The notes under the pieces: model-generated | Seen by the model: the letters and a program-made list of their open reading frames with translations, nothing else | Databases searched by the model: none | Told to the model about the DNA's origin: nothing | In this document: positions 46,470-55,989 of the stretch, piece after piece | Position numbering within the stretch: position 1 is the stretch's first letter | Layout: each line of letters opens with the position of its first letter | Source of the DNA: Candidatus Methylomirabilis sp. | GTDB taxonomy: Bacteria > Methylomirabilota > Methylomirabilia > Methylomirabilales > Methylomirabilaceae | Direction of reading: 5' to 3' | Assembly (NCBI RefSeq): GCF_028716865.1 | Contig: NZ_JAQUOY010000009.1 | Coordinates: forward strand, 1-64,000 | DNA: 64,000 bases | Made by a program: the position numbers and the translations under genes

Positions 46470-47204
46470 ATGACTGATATGCTCGGTTCCGACATCGATA
46501 GCCTCCGGAAGCTGATTGACCAGACGCGCGCCCACCTGCGTCGGCAGCAGCTTCTAGGGGTGGAGCGCCTGTATGTTGCGTGGCCTGAGCGTCTGGAGGT
46601 GCAGCCCACATCCTCCTTACCCCTTGCCCAGGTCCGGCAGGCACTGGGGGAGTGTACCCGGTGTAAGTTGCACAAGGGTCGGCAGCATATCGTCTTTGGA
46701 GTCGGTAATCCGCAGGCATGGCTGGTCTTCGTTGGGGAGGCGCCAGGGGCGGATGAAGATCAACGGGGCGAGCCGTTCGTTGGGCGCGCGGGACAACTGC
46801 TCACCCGGATCATTGAGGCGATGAAGCTCACCCGTGAGCAGGTCTATATCTGTAACATCATCAAGTGCCGGCCTCCAGGCAATCGCAATCCGGAATCAGA
46901 CGAGATCACCGCGTGCGAGCCGTTCTTGGTCGCGCAGCTTCAGGCCATCCAGCCGAAATTGATCTGCGCGCTGGGCACCTTTGCGGCTCAGACGCTCCTG
47001 CGCACCAAGGAGCCGATCTCGAAATTACGCGGGCGATTTCATGACTATCACGGAATTCCGGTTCTGCCTACCTTCCATCCTGCGTATCTGCTGCGCAACC
47101 CGCACGAGAAGAAGACGGTGTGGGCGGACATGCAGCTCCTTCAGCGGCAGTATGAAATCCTCACCAATGCACCCCCCCTTGCCTCGATTCCAGAATCCTC
47201 TTGA
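46470..47204 (+). CDS. udg: Family 4 uracil-DNA glycosylase
   Basis: 244 residues. The iron-sulfur cysteines are seen in CTRCKLHKGR and in the CNIIKC region, the uracil-binding motif in GEAPGADEDQRGEPFVGRAG and the C-terminal motif in TFHPAYLLRNP. It removes uracil from DNA. The N-terminal 60 residues are an extra helical segment. Start could be ATG 46470 or the in-frame ATG 46479. It follows coaBC by 20 bp and is probably co-transcribed. Confidence 0.94.
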   Translation: MTDMLGSDIDSLRKLIDQTRAHLRRQQLLGVERLYVAWPERLEVQPTSSLPLAQVRQALGECTRCKLHKGRQHIVFGVGNPQAWLVFVGEAPGADEDQRGEPFVGRAGQLLTRIIEAMKLTREQVYICNIIKCRPPGNRNPESDEITACEPFLVAQLQAIQPKLICALGTFAAQTLLRTKEPISKLRGRFHDYHGIPVLPTFHPAYLLRNPHEKKTVWADMQLLQRQYEILTNAPPLASIPESS

Positions 47205-47562
47205 CGGGCAGATTGACATAACACAGTTTAGCATAAGATACTTATTGTGGCGGAAGTTCACTAACGGAAAGGCATAAATCTCATCCGTATCACTTTTTAC
47301 ACATCTGAGCAGAAATAGTGACATCTCAGTAGGCGTAGTTGCCTTACGTCAACCATGATAGACATGGTGTAACTGATTAAATATGCGAGTCTTGCAGGAT
47401 TTCTCCGTCGATCGCGTGCCGATGGCCTGCGAATTGCGAGTCGTCCAATGCAGTAGCCTAAGGCGCTTATTGTCGGAGACGACTATCCATGCCGCCACCA
47501 ACCAGGAGCTGATCAATTCCGGAAGAAGCACTTAACCGCGCTAATACGCAGGAGGCAAACAC
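47205..47562. other. Intergenic region, nothing recognised
   Basis: About 360 bases between the glycosylase gene and the peptidase gene. The minus-strand frames here have no start signals, and I see no tRNA-like or repeat structure. GGAGG ahead of ATG 47563 belongs to the next gene. Confidence 0.4.
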
Positions 47563-48477
47563 ATGGCGGAGATGAATGAGCAGCGTGGAATGGGATGGTT
47601 GCCGGATTACCCCGACTTTCGGGATCACACGGTCGAACTGGATGAGCTATCTCCACGACTCAAGGCGCTCGGCCAGCGCGACTCGGTCAAGGTAATGCTA
47701 AAAAAGGTGGGGGCTGCCGCCTCCCCCAAGGCGCTGCCGGCCTCTGTCGATCTGAGGGCGTGGTGCTCCCCTATCGAGGATCAGGGTGCCTTGGGCTCCT
47801 GCACCGCCAATGCCGGGGTAGGCGTGGTGGAGTACTTTGAGCGCCGGGCCTTCGGACACCATCTGGACGCCTCCCGCCTCTTTTTGTACAAGGCAACCAG
47901 AAACCTGATGCATTGTACCGGGGATACAGGCGCCTTCCTCAGGAGCACGATGGGGACCCTGGTGCTGTTCGGTGTTCCACCCGAAGAGTATTGGCCGTAT
48001 GCTATCACTGACTTCGATAAGGAGCCAAGCGCCTTCTGCTATGCCTTTGCCCAGAACTATCAGGCGATTCAATACTACCGGCTTGATCCGCCCGGCACCA
48101 GTAAGCCGACCCTGCTCACCCGGATCAAAACGAATCTGGCAGCGGGGCTGCCGTCGATATTCGGATTTACGGTTTACACTTCGATCTCTCAGGCGGCCGG
48201 AAGCGGCAAGATCCCTTGCCCTACCTCGGGGGAAAAGGTAGCGGGCGGACATGCCATCGTGGCCGTGGGGTATGACAACGCCATGAAGATTAAGAACGCC
48301 CATTCCGGAGGTGTCGAGACCGTAGGAGCCCTGCTCATCCGGAACTCCTGGGGAACAGGATGGGGCGACCACGGATATGGCTGGCTGCCTTACGACTATG
48401 TGTTGCAAGGGCTGGCTGAAGATTGGTGGTCACTCCTGAAAAACGAGTGGGTGGATACCGGGGCGTTTAAGATTTAA
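47563..48477 (+). CDS. Papain-like (C1A) cysteine peptidase, apparently cytosolic
   Basis: 304 residues. Catalytic Cys in IEDQGALGSCTANAG, His in GGHAIVAVGYD and Asn in IRNSWGTGWGDHGYGWLPY, the full papain triad; the Gln of the oxyanion hole is in DQG. No signal peptide: the protein opens with MAEMNEQRGMGWLPDYPDFR, a short segment typical of bacterial C1A relatives. AGGAGG precedes ATG 47563. Substrate unknown. The next gene, 81 bp on, is glgX, but a functional link is not evident. Confidence 0.9.
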   Translation: MAEMNEQRGMGWLPDYPDFRDHTVELDELSPRLKALGQRDSVKVMLKKVGAAASPKALPASVDLRAWCSPIEDQGALGSCTANAGVGVVEYFERRAFGHHLDASRLFLYKATRNLMHCTGDTGAFLRSTMGTLVLFGVPPEEYWPYAITDFDKEPSAFCYAFAQNYQAIQYYRLDPPGTSKPTLLTRIKTNLAAGLPSIFGFTVYTSISQAAGSGKIPCPTSGEKVAGGHAIVAVGYDNAMKIKNAHSGGVETVGALLIRNSWGTGWGDHGYGWLPYDYVLQGLAEDWWSLLKNEWVDTGAFKI

Positions 48478-48558
48478 AGAGTTCTTCCGGCATCCAGGAT
48501 ATCGTTTACCCACGCAAGATCCGGTAGAGCCGATTTGTACGTCAAGGAGGCACGCCCG

Positions 48559-50649
48559 ATGACGGTCGTCACTGTCAAGAATCGACTTCAGGTAGAGAAG
48601 GGATCGCCCCATCCGCTCGGGGCCACTCCTGATCAAAACGGGGTGAACTTCTCGCTGTTCTCGGAGAATGCCACGGGTGTTGAGATCCTCTTATTCGAGC
48701 GGCATGATGTCCCAGAACCATTTCAGATCATCCAATTCGACCCCTTCGTCAACAAGACCTTCCATTTCTGGCATGTCTACGTGCGGGGAGCAAGGCCGGG
48801 TATTCTCTATGCCTACCGCGTGGACGGCTCGCCGGATCGTGGCGCAGGGCATCGTTTCGATCGGACAAAGGTGCTGATCGATCCATACGCCAGGGGCAAC
48901 ACGAACAGCCTCTGGAGGCGGGCGGATGCCTGCGGACCCGATGATAACCTCTCGACCTCTATGCGATCGGTCGCGATCGAGACATCAGGATACGACTGGG
49001 AAGGCGATCGGCCCCTCAACCGACCCATGGAAGACACCATCATCTACGAACTGCATGTGAGGGGGTTCACCAAGTCACCCTCATCGGGAGTCGCGCACCC
49101 GGGAACCTTTTCGGGCGTCATCGAGAAGGTTCCCTACCTCAAGGAACTGGGCGTGACGGCCGTAGAATTGCTGCCGATCTTTGATTTTGATGAAACCGAT
49201 GTTCTTCGCGTGGTGGACGGCACGCCTCTCAATAACTTCTGGGGATATAGCACCATGGGGTTCTTCGCGCCGCAATCCGCCTATTGCGTTTCTCCCAAAA
49301 GCGGCTCTCATCTCCGGGAGTTTCGCGATATGGTGAAGGCGCTGCACAAGGCCGGCATCGAGGTGATCCTGGATGTCGTCTTCAACCATACCGATGAGGG
49401 GAACCACCTGGGACCCGTCTTTTCCTTCAAGGGAATCGATAATCTGGTCTACTACTTCCTGGTGCCGTGGGACAGACAGTTTTACCTTGACTACTCAGGC
49501 TGCGGGAATACGTTAAACTGCAACCATCCGATCCCGCAGAAACTGATCGTTGAGTGCCTCCGATACTGGGTTCGAGAGACGCACGTAGATGGGTTCCGAT
49601 TTGACGAGGGCTCCATACTGTCGCGGGGCGAGGACGGCAGCCCCCTCCCTCATCCACCCGTCGTCTGGCAGATCGAACTGGATGAGGAGCTGGCGGATAC
49701 GAAGGTGATCGCCGAGGCATGGGACGCTGCGGGTCTGTACCAGATCGGTCATTTTCCCGGCGACCGCTGGGCAGAGTGGAATGGGCGCTATCGCGATGAT
49801 ATCCGGCGCTTTGTCAAAGGAGACCCGGGACTGATCGGCACTGTGGCATCCCGGCTGGCTGGAAGCGCCGACCTCTATCAGGCGGTCGGAGAACTCCCCA
49901 TCAACAGTATCAACTTCATCACCTGCCATGATGGCTTCACCCTGAACGATCTGGTCTCCTACAACGTGAAACACAACGAAGGGAACGGCGAAGGGAACCG
50001 GGATGGCATCAATGACAATCTGAGCTGGAACTGCGGCGTGGAGGGCGAAACGGATGATGCCGCCATTGAAGCGCTCCGAGAGCGCCAGATCAAGAACTTC
50101 ATCACGATCTTGCTGCTCTCACGCGGGGTGCCGATGATCTTATCCGGGGATGAGGTCCGCCGGACGCAGAAAGGGAACAACAACGCCTACTGCCAGGATA
50201 ATGAGATCGGATGGGTTGACTGGACCATGTCGCAGACGTACTATGAGATGTTTCGCTTCTGGAAGCGGATGATCGAATTTCGAAAGACCCATTCTACCCT
50301 TCGCCAGCGTTTCTTCTTCAGTGGGGCAGTTAATGAGCGAGACGTGGCAGATGTCTCCTGGCATGGCTGCAAATTGAACCAACCCGAGTGGTCCGATCTG
50401 GGGGCCAGGGAGCTAGGGATGACCCTGGGCGGCTTTGATGACGAACCGGATATTCACGTCATGCTGAACATGCACTGGGAGGGCCGCGAGTTTGAGATCC
50501 CGTCGATTCCCGATCGTCGGTGGTTCAAGGTGATCGATACGGCTGCGTCCTCGCCCCACGACATCGCGGATCCGGGGGATGAGACGGAGTTCGCTGGTCA
50601 TGTCTGCTCGGTACAGGGGCGGAGCATCGTCGTGCTGGTTTCTGGGTAA
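48559..50649 (+). CDS. glgX: Glycogen debranching enzyme GlgX
   Basis: 696 residues. N-terminal CBM48 domain (about 10-130; GVNFSLFSENATGVEILLF), GH13 barrel with nucleophile Asp in DGFRFDEGS, acid Glu in VIAEAWDA and Asp in ITCHDGFTLNDLVSY, and a C-terminal beta domain. It hydrolyses alpha-1,6 branches of limit dextrins in glycogen breakdown. ATG 48559 has AAGGAGG eight bases upstream; the short in-frame extension to 48535 is unlikely. Confidence 0.95.
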   Translation: MTVVTVKNRLQVEKGSPHPLGATPDQNGVNFSLFSENATGVEILLFERHDVPEPFQIIQFDPFVNKTFHFWHVYVRGARPGILYAYRVDGSPDRGAGHRFDRTKVLIDPYARGNTNSLWRRADACGPDDNLSTSMRSVAIETSGYDWEGDRPLNRPMEDTIIYELHVRGFTKSPSSGVAHPGTFSGVIEKVPYLKELGVTAVELLPIFDFDETDVLRVVDGTPLNNFWGYSTMGFFAPQSAYCVSPKSGSHLREFRDMVKALHKAGIEVILDVVFNHTDEGNHLGPVFSFKGIDNLVYYFLVPWDRQFYLDYSGCGNTLNCNHPIPQKLIVECLRYWVRETHVDGFRFDEGSILSRGEDGSPLPHPPVVWQIELDEELADTKVIAEAWDAAGLYQIGHFPGDRWAEWNGRYRDDIRRFVKGDPGLIGTVASRLAGSADLYQAVGELPINSINFITCHDGFTLNDLVSYNVKHNEGNGEGNRDGINDNLSWNCGVEGETDDAAIEALRERQIKNFITILLLSRGVPMILSGDEVRRTQKGNNNAYCQDNEIGWVDWTMSQTYYEMFRFWKRMIEFRKTHSTLRQRFFFSGAVNERDVADVSWHGCKLNQPEWSDLGARELGMTLGGFDDEPDIHVMLNMHWEGREFEIPSIPDRRWFKVIDTAASSPHDIADPGDETEFAGHVCSVQGRSIVVLVSG

Positions 50650-50738
50650 CGTAAAGATCCAACTCTTAACGTCACGCTTAAGCCATGTCGGGAACGGCGA
50701 AAGATGAACAGATTCCGAAGCAATTAAGGAGGTAGTTC

Positions 50739-51068
50739 ATGCTGAGAACGGGGTGGCACATGCTCAGGTTCACCGGCGCCGGCATCTTGCTCACGGTGAC
50801 CTTGGCCTTCATTGGACCGATCTCTGCCGATGCCGGTTTAGTGTCCGGACGCGTCAACGATACGAAGGGGAAATTTCAAGCGGGGGGGACTTTCCGTGTG
50901 AAAGATTCCACAGGCAAAATGGTCAACGACCACGTGAAGACAGATGAGCGCGGGGGGTACAGTATTTTCCTGCCCCCTGGCGTTTATACGGTAGAATTTA
51001 GCGATGGCAGGAACGCAGTAATCCAGAGCCATCCAGAACCTCTTCAGCAGAACATCTACCTGAAGTAA
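50739..51068 (+). CDS. Small exported protein with a carboxypeptidase-regulatory-like fold
   Basis: 109 residues starting after AAGGAGG. Signal peptide about 1-31 (SADA), then a single beta-sandwich of the CarboxypepD_reg/Cna-B type: VSGRVNDTKGKFQAGGTFRV and DERGGYSIFLPPGVYTVEF. Such domains serve as stalks or binding modules; no catalytic residues are apparent. The next gene follows by 16 bp, so the two are likely co-transcribed. Confidence 0.75.
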   Translation: MLRTGWHMLRFTGAGILLTVTLAFIGPISADAGLVSGRVNDTKGKFQAGGTFRVKDSTGKMVNDHVKTDERGGYSIFLPPGVYTVEFSDGRNAVIQSHPEPLQQNIYLK

Positions 51069-51084
51069 GAGACGGAGCGAAGCC

Positions 51085-52098
51085 ATGCCGGGCAACCCGG
51101 AAGAGGGGTCGAGTTCAGAAACAGCCGATCCAGTGCGACGTTCAGGTCGCATCAAGGATGCGGTCGAGATCATTGCCAAACTTGCCACGCCCGTAGCCGT
51201 CATTGTGGCAGCATGGGTAGGAGCTCACATTGCTAACACCTTTCAGGATCAAATCACTCGTACCACCCTGGAAAGCCAGCGTCAGATTTCAGGTACAACC
51301 CTGCTCAGCGAGCGGGAGAAGGCGGAAAGCCAGCTCCGGGCCTCCATGTTCAGCAGTCTCATCGATCCGATCGTCGGACCGAAGCAAGGAGGCGGCGTGT
51401 CCGCCGAAGGGGAACGACTGCTGGTAGAACTGCTGGCCCTCAATTTCCATGAGCATTTTGAGTTAAAGCCATTGTTCGACCGGGTGGATAAGCGACTCGT
51501 CGGTGAGGGGGCACGGGAAGCACGCCGATCGTTGCGATCGGTCGCCGACCGGATCATTGATCGGCAGATCGCCTCGCTGCGAAAAGAGGGGAGCGCAAGC
51601 GCCAACGGCTCTGACAAGGCTGGAGCGAGGGTTGACATGTTAACCATTACGGAGCCGCCGGTGACCCCTGCACAGAAGGCGGTATTTGATGCGCTCGCCG
51701 CCAATGAGCAACGGCCGTATCAGGTTGTGGCGACATTGAAAGAACCGATCGGCGGTTTAACCTCACCCGATGGGCAACATCGATTGACCATTGTCGTAGA
51801 CGAAGCCGACTGGGCCAACCACCGGTTGAGGGTGCAACTCGTCGACGTCAGCACGAAAGGGGAGTCGCTGAACTCAAACGTGGCGTTCACCCTTACGCAC
51901 TTCGACTTCCCCCTTACCGACAACACCCTCTTCCCGGATGGCAATCGGATCGCGCTCGCACTCTCCAGCGTCCAGGCTGATATGGGATTAAAAAGCGTGG
52001 TGCTCAAGCTCATCTGGTTTCCAAAAGATTATTTCACGCCTCGGGAACGGCCCCTCGACAATAGTGAGTTCCTGAAACTGGTGGGAAAGAAAACATAG
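51085..52098 (+). CDS. Unknown protein with one N-terminal membrane helix
   Basis: 337 residues. After a polar 35-residue head there is one hydrophobic helix (LATPVAVIVAAWVGAHIA), then a probable coiled coil (TLESQRQISGTTLLSEREKA), a helical region to about 165, a linker and a C-terminal beta-rich domain (about 200-325; LTIVVDEADWANHRLRVQLV). ATG 51085 after GACGGAGCG. The topology resembles a signal-anchor protein with a sensory or scaffolding body. No family recognised. Confidence 0.7.
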   Translation: MPGNPEEGSSSETADPVRRSGRIKDAVEIIAKLATPVAVIVAAWVGAHIANTFQDQITRTTLESQRQISGTTLLSEREKAESQLRASMFSSLIDPIVGPKQGGGVSAEGERLLVELLALNFHEHFELKPLFDRVDKRLVGEGAREARRSLRSVADRIIDRQIASLRKEGSASANGSDKAGARVDMLTITEPPVTPAQKAVFDALAANEQRPYQVVATLKEPIGGLTSPDGQHRLTIVVDEADWANHRLRVQLVDVSTKGESLNSNVAFTLTHFDFPLTDNTLFPDGNRIALALSSVQADMGLKSVVLKLIWFPKDYFTPRERPLDNSEFLKLVGKKT

Positions 52099-52558
52099 GC
52101 TGTGGATTCGTGGGTACCTTCCAGGGGATCTCGCCCGGGCGCTATGGATAGACGCTCGGCATAATTCATTGAAATAATCGTACTATATACACACAGGCGG
52201 TAACGTGCCGTTGCGAAGGAACAAAGCGACCGGAGTCACCGCATAAGACAAGGCTCCATGTCTCCTCGGCGCATCTATGGACTTTGACAGTCGCCCGCCT
52301 GACTGCTCTCCAACTTCATTATTTCCGTAGTGAATTTCAGATGTATAATAGCCCTCGAATGTGAGACGGTAGATCAGAATGCTACGCCTCCTCCTCAAAG
52401 CGGAGGCAGGAGCGATGACAGAATACGGCAGGCATCGCGTCACCGCATCCATCAACGCGAAGAACGCGATCAATGGGCGAGCGTCTGTGAGCCGATCGTC
52501 AAGCAACAGAGACATGCGTGACGCTCAGATTAACCACCAGAGAAAGGAGAAGTGGGGG
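52099..52558. other. Intergenic region, no gene seen
   Basis: About 460 bases ahead of the lipoprotein gene. The long frame that runs in from 52379 is the upstream part of the lipoprotein frame and lacks a start signal. No hairpin, repeat or RNA gene was recognised. Confidence 0.35.
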
Positions 52559-53266
52559 ATGACCGGAAAGATACCGATCCTCATTACTGTAACGTTGAGT
52601 TTGGTCCTTACTATGGGATGTCGGATGAAGAGCGATATGAATCTCAAGACCGCCAAGGTAAGCTCTCCAGCCGTCTACTGTCTCTTTGATCCATCCTGTG
52701 CAGTACCCGTCACTGACAGTAATACTGTTCCTATCCCGATGCAGGCTGGGGGAACGGCTTTTCTTCAGTCCCGTACATTCGCGGGTAAGCCTGGTACGCC
52801 GGCAAGCGGTTTATATGGATATGAGTACCGGCTTGATCTCGAGAAGGCTGTTGAGACGAAGGTCCAGGTCGAGGAGGTCGGGGAGGTCACGTACATGCCT
52901 TGTTTGCGGTCGATAGTATTTGACTTCGGTCCTATCATCGACACCCTGGATTACAATGGCGATGGGCAGGCCGGCGATCTGATTTATGTCGTTACGAGCG
53001 GCGGTCCGGGAAGGGTAGGTCTTGGATCCGTAGAGCGGTTTCACGGCAGGCTGACGTTTAACTTCGACTCCCCAGTCTGCGTCGGGGGCCCTCATAGTCA
53101 CGGTGACAGCACCTTCTTCTTTGGCCTGGTCTCCGCACAACCGCCGAGATCCGTCGACGCAACGATCATGGAGACGGGCGGCTTAAGTGTAGCATCGCCA
53201 AAAATGAAGAAAAATATTAGGTATCACGTCAACGTCTATGCGCCCCAAGTAGGCGCCGGAGGATAA
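52559..53266 (+). CDS. Unknown predicted lipoprotein
   Basis: 235 residues. ATG 52559 follows AAGGAG and gives a lipoprotein signal with lipobox LTMG before Cys-21 (ITVTLSLVLTMGC). The mature part has six or so cysteines, suggesting disulfides, a DYNGDGQAGDLIYV segment resembling a calcium-binding loop, and a His-rich GGPHSHGDS. Family not recognised. A strong hairpin terminator lies 36 bp after the stop. Confidence 0.75.
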   Translation: MTGKIPILITVTLSLVLTMGCRMKSDMNLKTAKVSSPAVYCLFDPSCAVPVTDSNTVPIPMQAGGTAFLQSRTFAGKPGTPASGLYGYEYRLDLEKAVETKVQVEEVGEVTYMPCLRSIVFDFGPIIDTLDYNGDGQAGDLIYVVTSGGPGRVGLGSVERFHGRLTFNFDSPVCVGGPHSHGDSTFFFGLVSAQPPRSVDATIMETGGLSVASPKMKKNIRYHVNVYAPQVGAGG

Positions 53267-53301
53267 GCCGGATCGTCCCGGAAGCCCTTGAGAGCAATTG
53301 G

Positions 53302-53355
53302 GACCGAGGACCGACGACGGTCACGATCGTCGGTCCTCGGTCAGGGCGCCTTTTT
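53302..53355 (+). terminator. Strong rho-independent-like terminator
   Basis: A perfect 16-bp stem (GACCGAGGACCGACGA at 53302-53317 with its complement at 53327-53342), 9-base loop, then TTTTT at 53351-53355. It ends the lipoprotein transcript and isolates priA. Confidence 0.8.
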
Positions 53356-53419
53356 CAAACGGCGTGCAACTGCATGACGATCCTTTACAGGTAACAGCCG
53401 CCTCGGCTATAGTCTGGGC

Positions 53420-55885
53420 ATGCCCACCGAAGTCAATCATCTTCTCGCGGAAATCGCCTTGCCGGTTCCACCGCGAAGAGTCCTGACGTATACTATCCCA
53501 TCCCTCTTGCAGAAACAGGTCGAGGTCGGTAAGCGAGCCCTCGTCCCGCTCGGTCCTCGCTTGGTGACCGGGTATATTGTCGGTCTCCTCTCTTCCGGAC
53601 CGGTTGACCTTCAAAACCTCAAGCCGATCGATGCGATCCTGGACTCCGAGCCGCTGCTCGATCACCACATGCTGAAACTGACGCGCCTCGTAGCGGACTA
53701 TTATCTGACATCGTGGGGGCTGGTTATTCGAGTATCCCTCCCCCCTGGGATCGATCGCAGGACGGCCCGGACCGTCGAGATCATCGAGTCGCCGGAGCGC
53801 CTCGCCCAAGAGGCCGGCAAGCTGAGTCCCCTCCAGCGTGAGATATTGACTGCGCTTCAGGCACGGCGTCGCATGCCCCTGTCATCCCTCAAACGGCGTT
53901 GGCCGGCCAAAGAGGTCGATAGGCTCATCCGAACCCTCGTCAGTCTGAATCTCGCAAGTCTTACCTACCGTGAGAATATTCCGGCTGTCCGACCCGCCTA
54001 CCGATCACTGGTTGACTTAGCGGCTGACCGGGCCATGGTCCGGGCGGAGATCGACGTGTTCCACAGAAGGGCGCGGCGGCAAGCCTCATTGCTCGAACAC
54101 CTGTTGCAATCCGGCTCAACAATCACCTCTGCCGAGGCCATATCTATCGCCGGCGCCTCCGGGGTTCGCAGCCTTATCGCCAAAGGCTTCATCCGTCAGG
54201 TCATGGAGGAGATCGAGCGATCGCCCTGGGAAGAGACCGCTGTGGCTGCGGATTCCTGGCCCGAACCAAACTCAGCCCAGCAAACAGCGGTTGATGGGCT
54301 CATCCAGGGACTGAACTCACGGACATTTTTCCCGGCGTTGCTGTATGGCGCGACGGGGAGCGGCAAAACCGAGGTCTATCTTCGGGTGATCAGCGAGGTG
54401 GTACGGCAGGGAAGGCAGGCGCTCGTGCTCGTCCCTGAAATCGCCTTGACGCCGGTTACTGCCGATCGATTCCGCTCCCGCTTCGGGGATCGAATCGCGC
54501 TGCTGCATAGCGGCCTCTCACCCGGCGAACGGCTGGATCAGTGGCGCCGCATCAAGCGCGGAATGGCCGATATCGTCATCGGTGCGCGGTCCGCGGTCTT
54601 CGCTCCCCTCTCCCGCCTCGGTCTCATCGTTGTCGATGAAGAGCACGACACCTCCTACAAACAGGATGATGACCCACGCTACCATGCGAGGGACGTAGCC
54701 ATGGCCAGAGGGCAGATGCTTGGCATTGCAGTCCTCCTTGGTTCCGCAACCCCAAGCTTCGAAAGTATCCATCGCGCCAAGGAAGGGGCCTACCGACTGT
54801 TCCTGCTTCCGGAAAGGGTCCACGCCAGGGCGCTGCCCTCGATCACGCTGATCGATATGCGCGAAGAACGTGCGCAGATTGGGGTGCGTGGTGCGCCGCT
54901 CATCTTCTCCAGACGGCTGACGGACGCGATCAAGGAGACGCTTGCGAAAGGAGAACAGATCCTGCTGTTCATCAATCGACGAGGTTACGCCAGGTTGTTG
55001 CTCTGCCGCGAGTGCGGCTTTACCTTGCGGTGTCCGCATTGCAGCACCTCGCTCATCTATCATGCTGCGGATGATAAGATGCGCTGCCATTACTGCGATT
55101 ATCGGGAACGGCCACCAGGACGTTGCCCTCAGTGCGGCGGAATCGCCTGCGGATGGCTCGGGTACGGGACGCAGCAGGTCGAAGCTGCCGCTCGGATCCT
55201 CGCTCCGAATACAACTATCGCAAGGATGGATCGCGACACCACCAGAGGGCGGCAGGCATACCGACAGATCCTCAAAAGCGTGCAGCAGAGACAAACGCAG
55301 ATTCTTATCGGGACACAGATGGTTGGGAAAGGGCACGACTTCCCAGGAATTACCCTGGTGGGCATCCTCTCTGCCGACGGTTCAATGCAGATCCCGGATT
55401 TCAGAGCCGGGGAGCGAACCTATGCCCTGCTCACACAGGTAGCCGGACGAGCCGGCCGTGGAGACCGCCCCGGTCAGGTCATCGTTCAGACGTATAACCC
55501 GGAACACTATTGCATCCTCGCAGCTCGCAATCATGATTATGAAGCGTTGTGCCAAATCGAGCGGCCGCTCAGAGAGAAACGCGGTCTCCCGCCCTTTGGC
55601 TTCCTCATCCTACTCCTGGTCACTGCTGTAAACGAGGCTCACACGCAGGCGAAAGCCGAGCGACTCGCCGACCTTCTCCTGGAGCGGGCTGGTTCATCCG
55701 TTACCATCGAGGGACCTGCGCCGGCGCCGCTTTACCGACTGAAAGGACGCTATCGCTGGCAGATCCTCGCCAAAGGTCATGACTCGAGTACATTGCATCG
55801 CTGGGTGAAGGAGACGATTGCGCTGCTCCCGCCATTAGAACAAGCGGGAGTCGAGATCGATGTCGATCCCGTTGATCTGTGTTGA
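53420..55885 (+). CDS. priA: Primosomal replication restart helicase PriA
   Basis: 821 residues. N-terminal 3'-DNA-binding domain (about 1-105), winged helix, DEAD/H-type helicase with Walker A LYGATGSGKTEVYL and Walker B VVDEEHDTSYKQ, a zinc-binding insert (LCRECGFTLRCPHCSTSL, then CHYCDYRERPPGRCPQCG; eight cysteines) and helicase motifs V-VI (TQMVGKGHDFPG, QVAGRAGRGDRPG). It reloads the replisome at stalled forks. ATG 53420 immediately follows a terminator, so it has its own promoter, not identified. Confidence 0.97.
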   Translation: MPTEVNHLLAEIALPVPPRRVLTYTIPSLLQKQVEVGKRALVPLGPRLVTGYIVGLLSSGPVDLQNLKPIDAILDSEPLLDHHMLKLTRLVADYYLTSWGLVIRVSLPPGIDRRTARTVEIIESPERLAQEAGKLSPLQREILTALQARRRMPLSSLKRRWPAKEVDRLIRTLVSLNLASLTYRENIPAVRPAYRSLVDLAADRAMVRAEIDVFHRRARRQASLLEHLLQSGSTITSAEAISIAGASGVRSLIAKGFIRQVMEEIERSPWEETAVAADSWPEPNSAQQTAVDGLIQGLNSRTFFPALLYGATGSGKTEVYLRVISEVVRQGRQALVLVPEIALTPVTADRFRSRFGDRIALLHSGLSPGERLDQWRRIKRGMADIVIGARSAVFAPLSRLGLIVVDEEHDTSYKQDDDPRYHARDVAMARGQMLGIAVLLGSATPSFESIHRAKEGAYRLFLLPERVHARALPSITLIDMREERAQIGVRGAPLIFSRRLTDAIKETLAKGEQILLFINRRGYARLLLCRECGFTLRCPHCSTSLIYHAADDKMRCHYCDYRERPPGRCPQCGGIACGWLGYGTQQVEAAARILAPNTTIARMDRDTTRGRQAYRQILKSVQQRQTQILIGTQMVGKGHDFPGITLVGILSADGSMQIPDFRAGERTYALLTQVAGRAGRGDRPGQVIVQTYNPEHYCILAARNHDYEALCQIERPLREKRGLPPFGFLILLLVTAVNEAHTQAKAERLADLLLERAGSSVTIEGPAPAPLYRLKGRYRWQILAKGHDSSTLHRWVKETIALLPPLEQAGVEIDVDPVDLC

Positions 55886-55989
55886 GCAAGCAGCAATCAG
55901 CTCAGCAGGTAAATAGACTGAAGACTGAAGGCTTTTAGGAATAGGATTCAATGAGTAGTTACGAGCCTTCACCAATTGTCTTTTGAACG

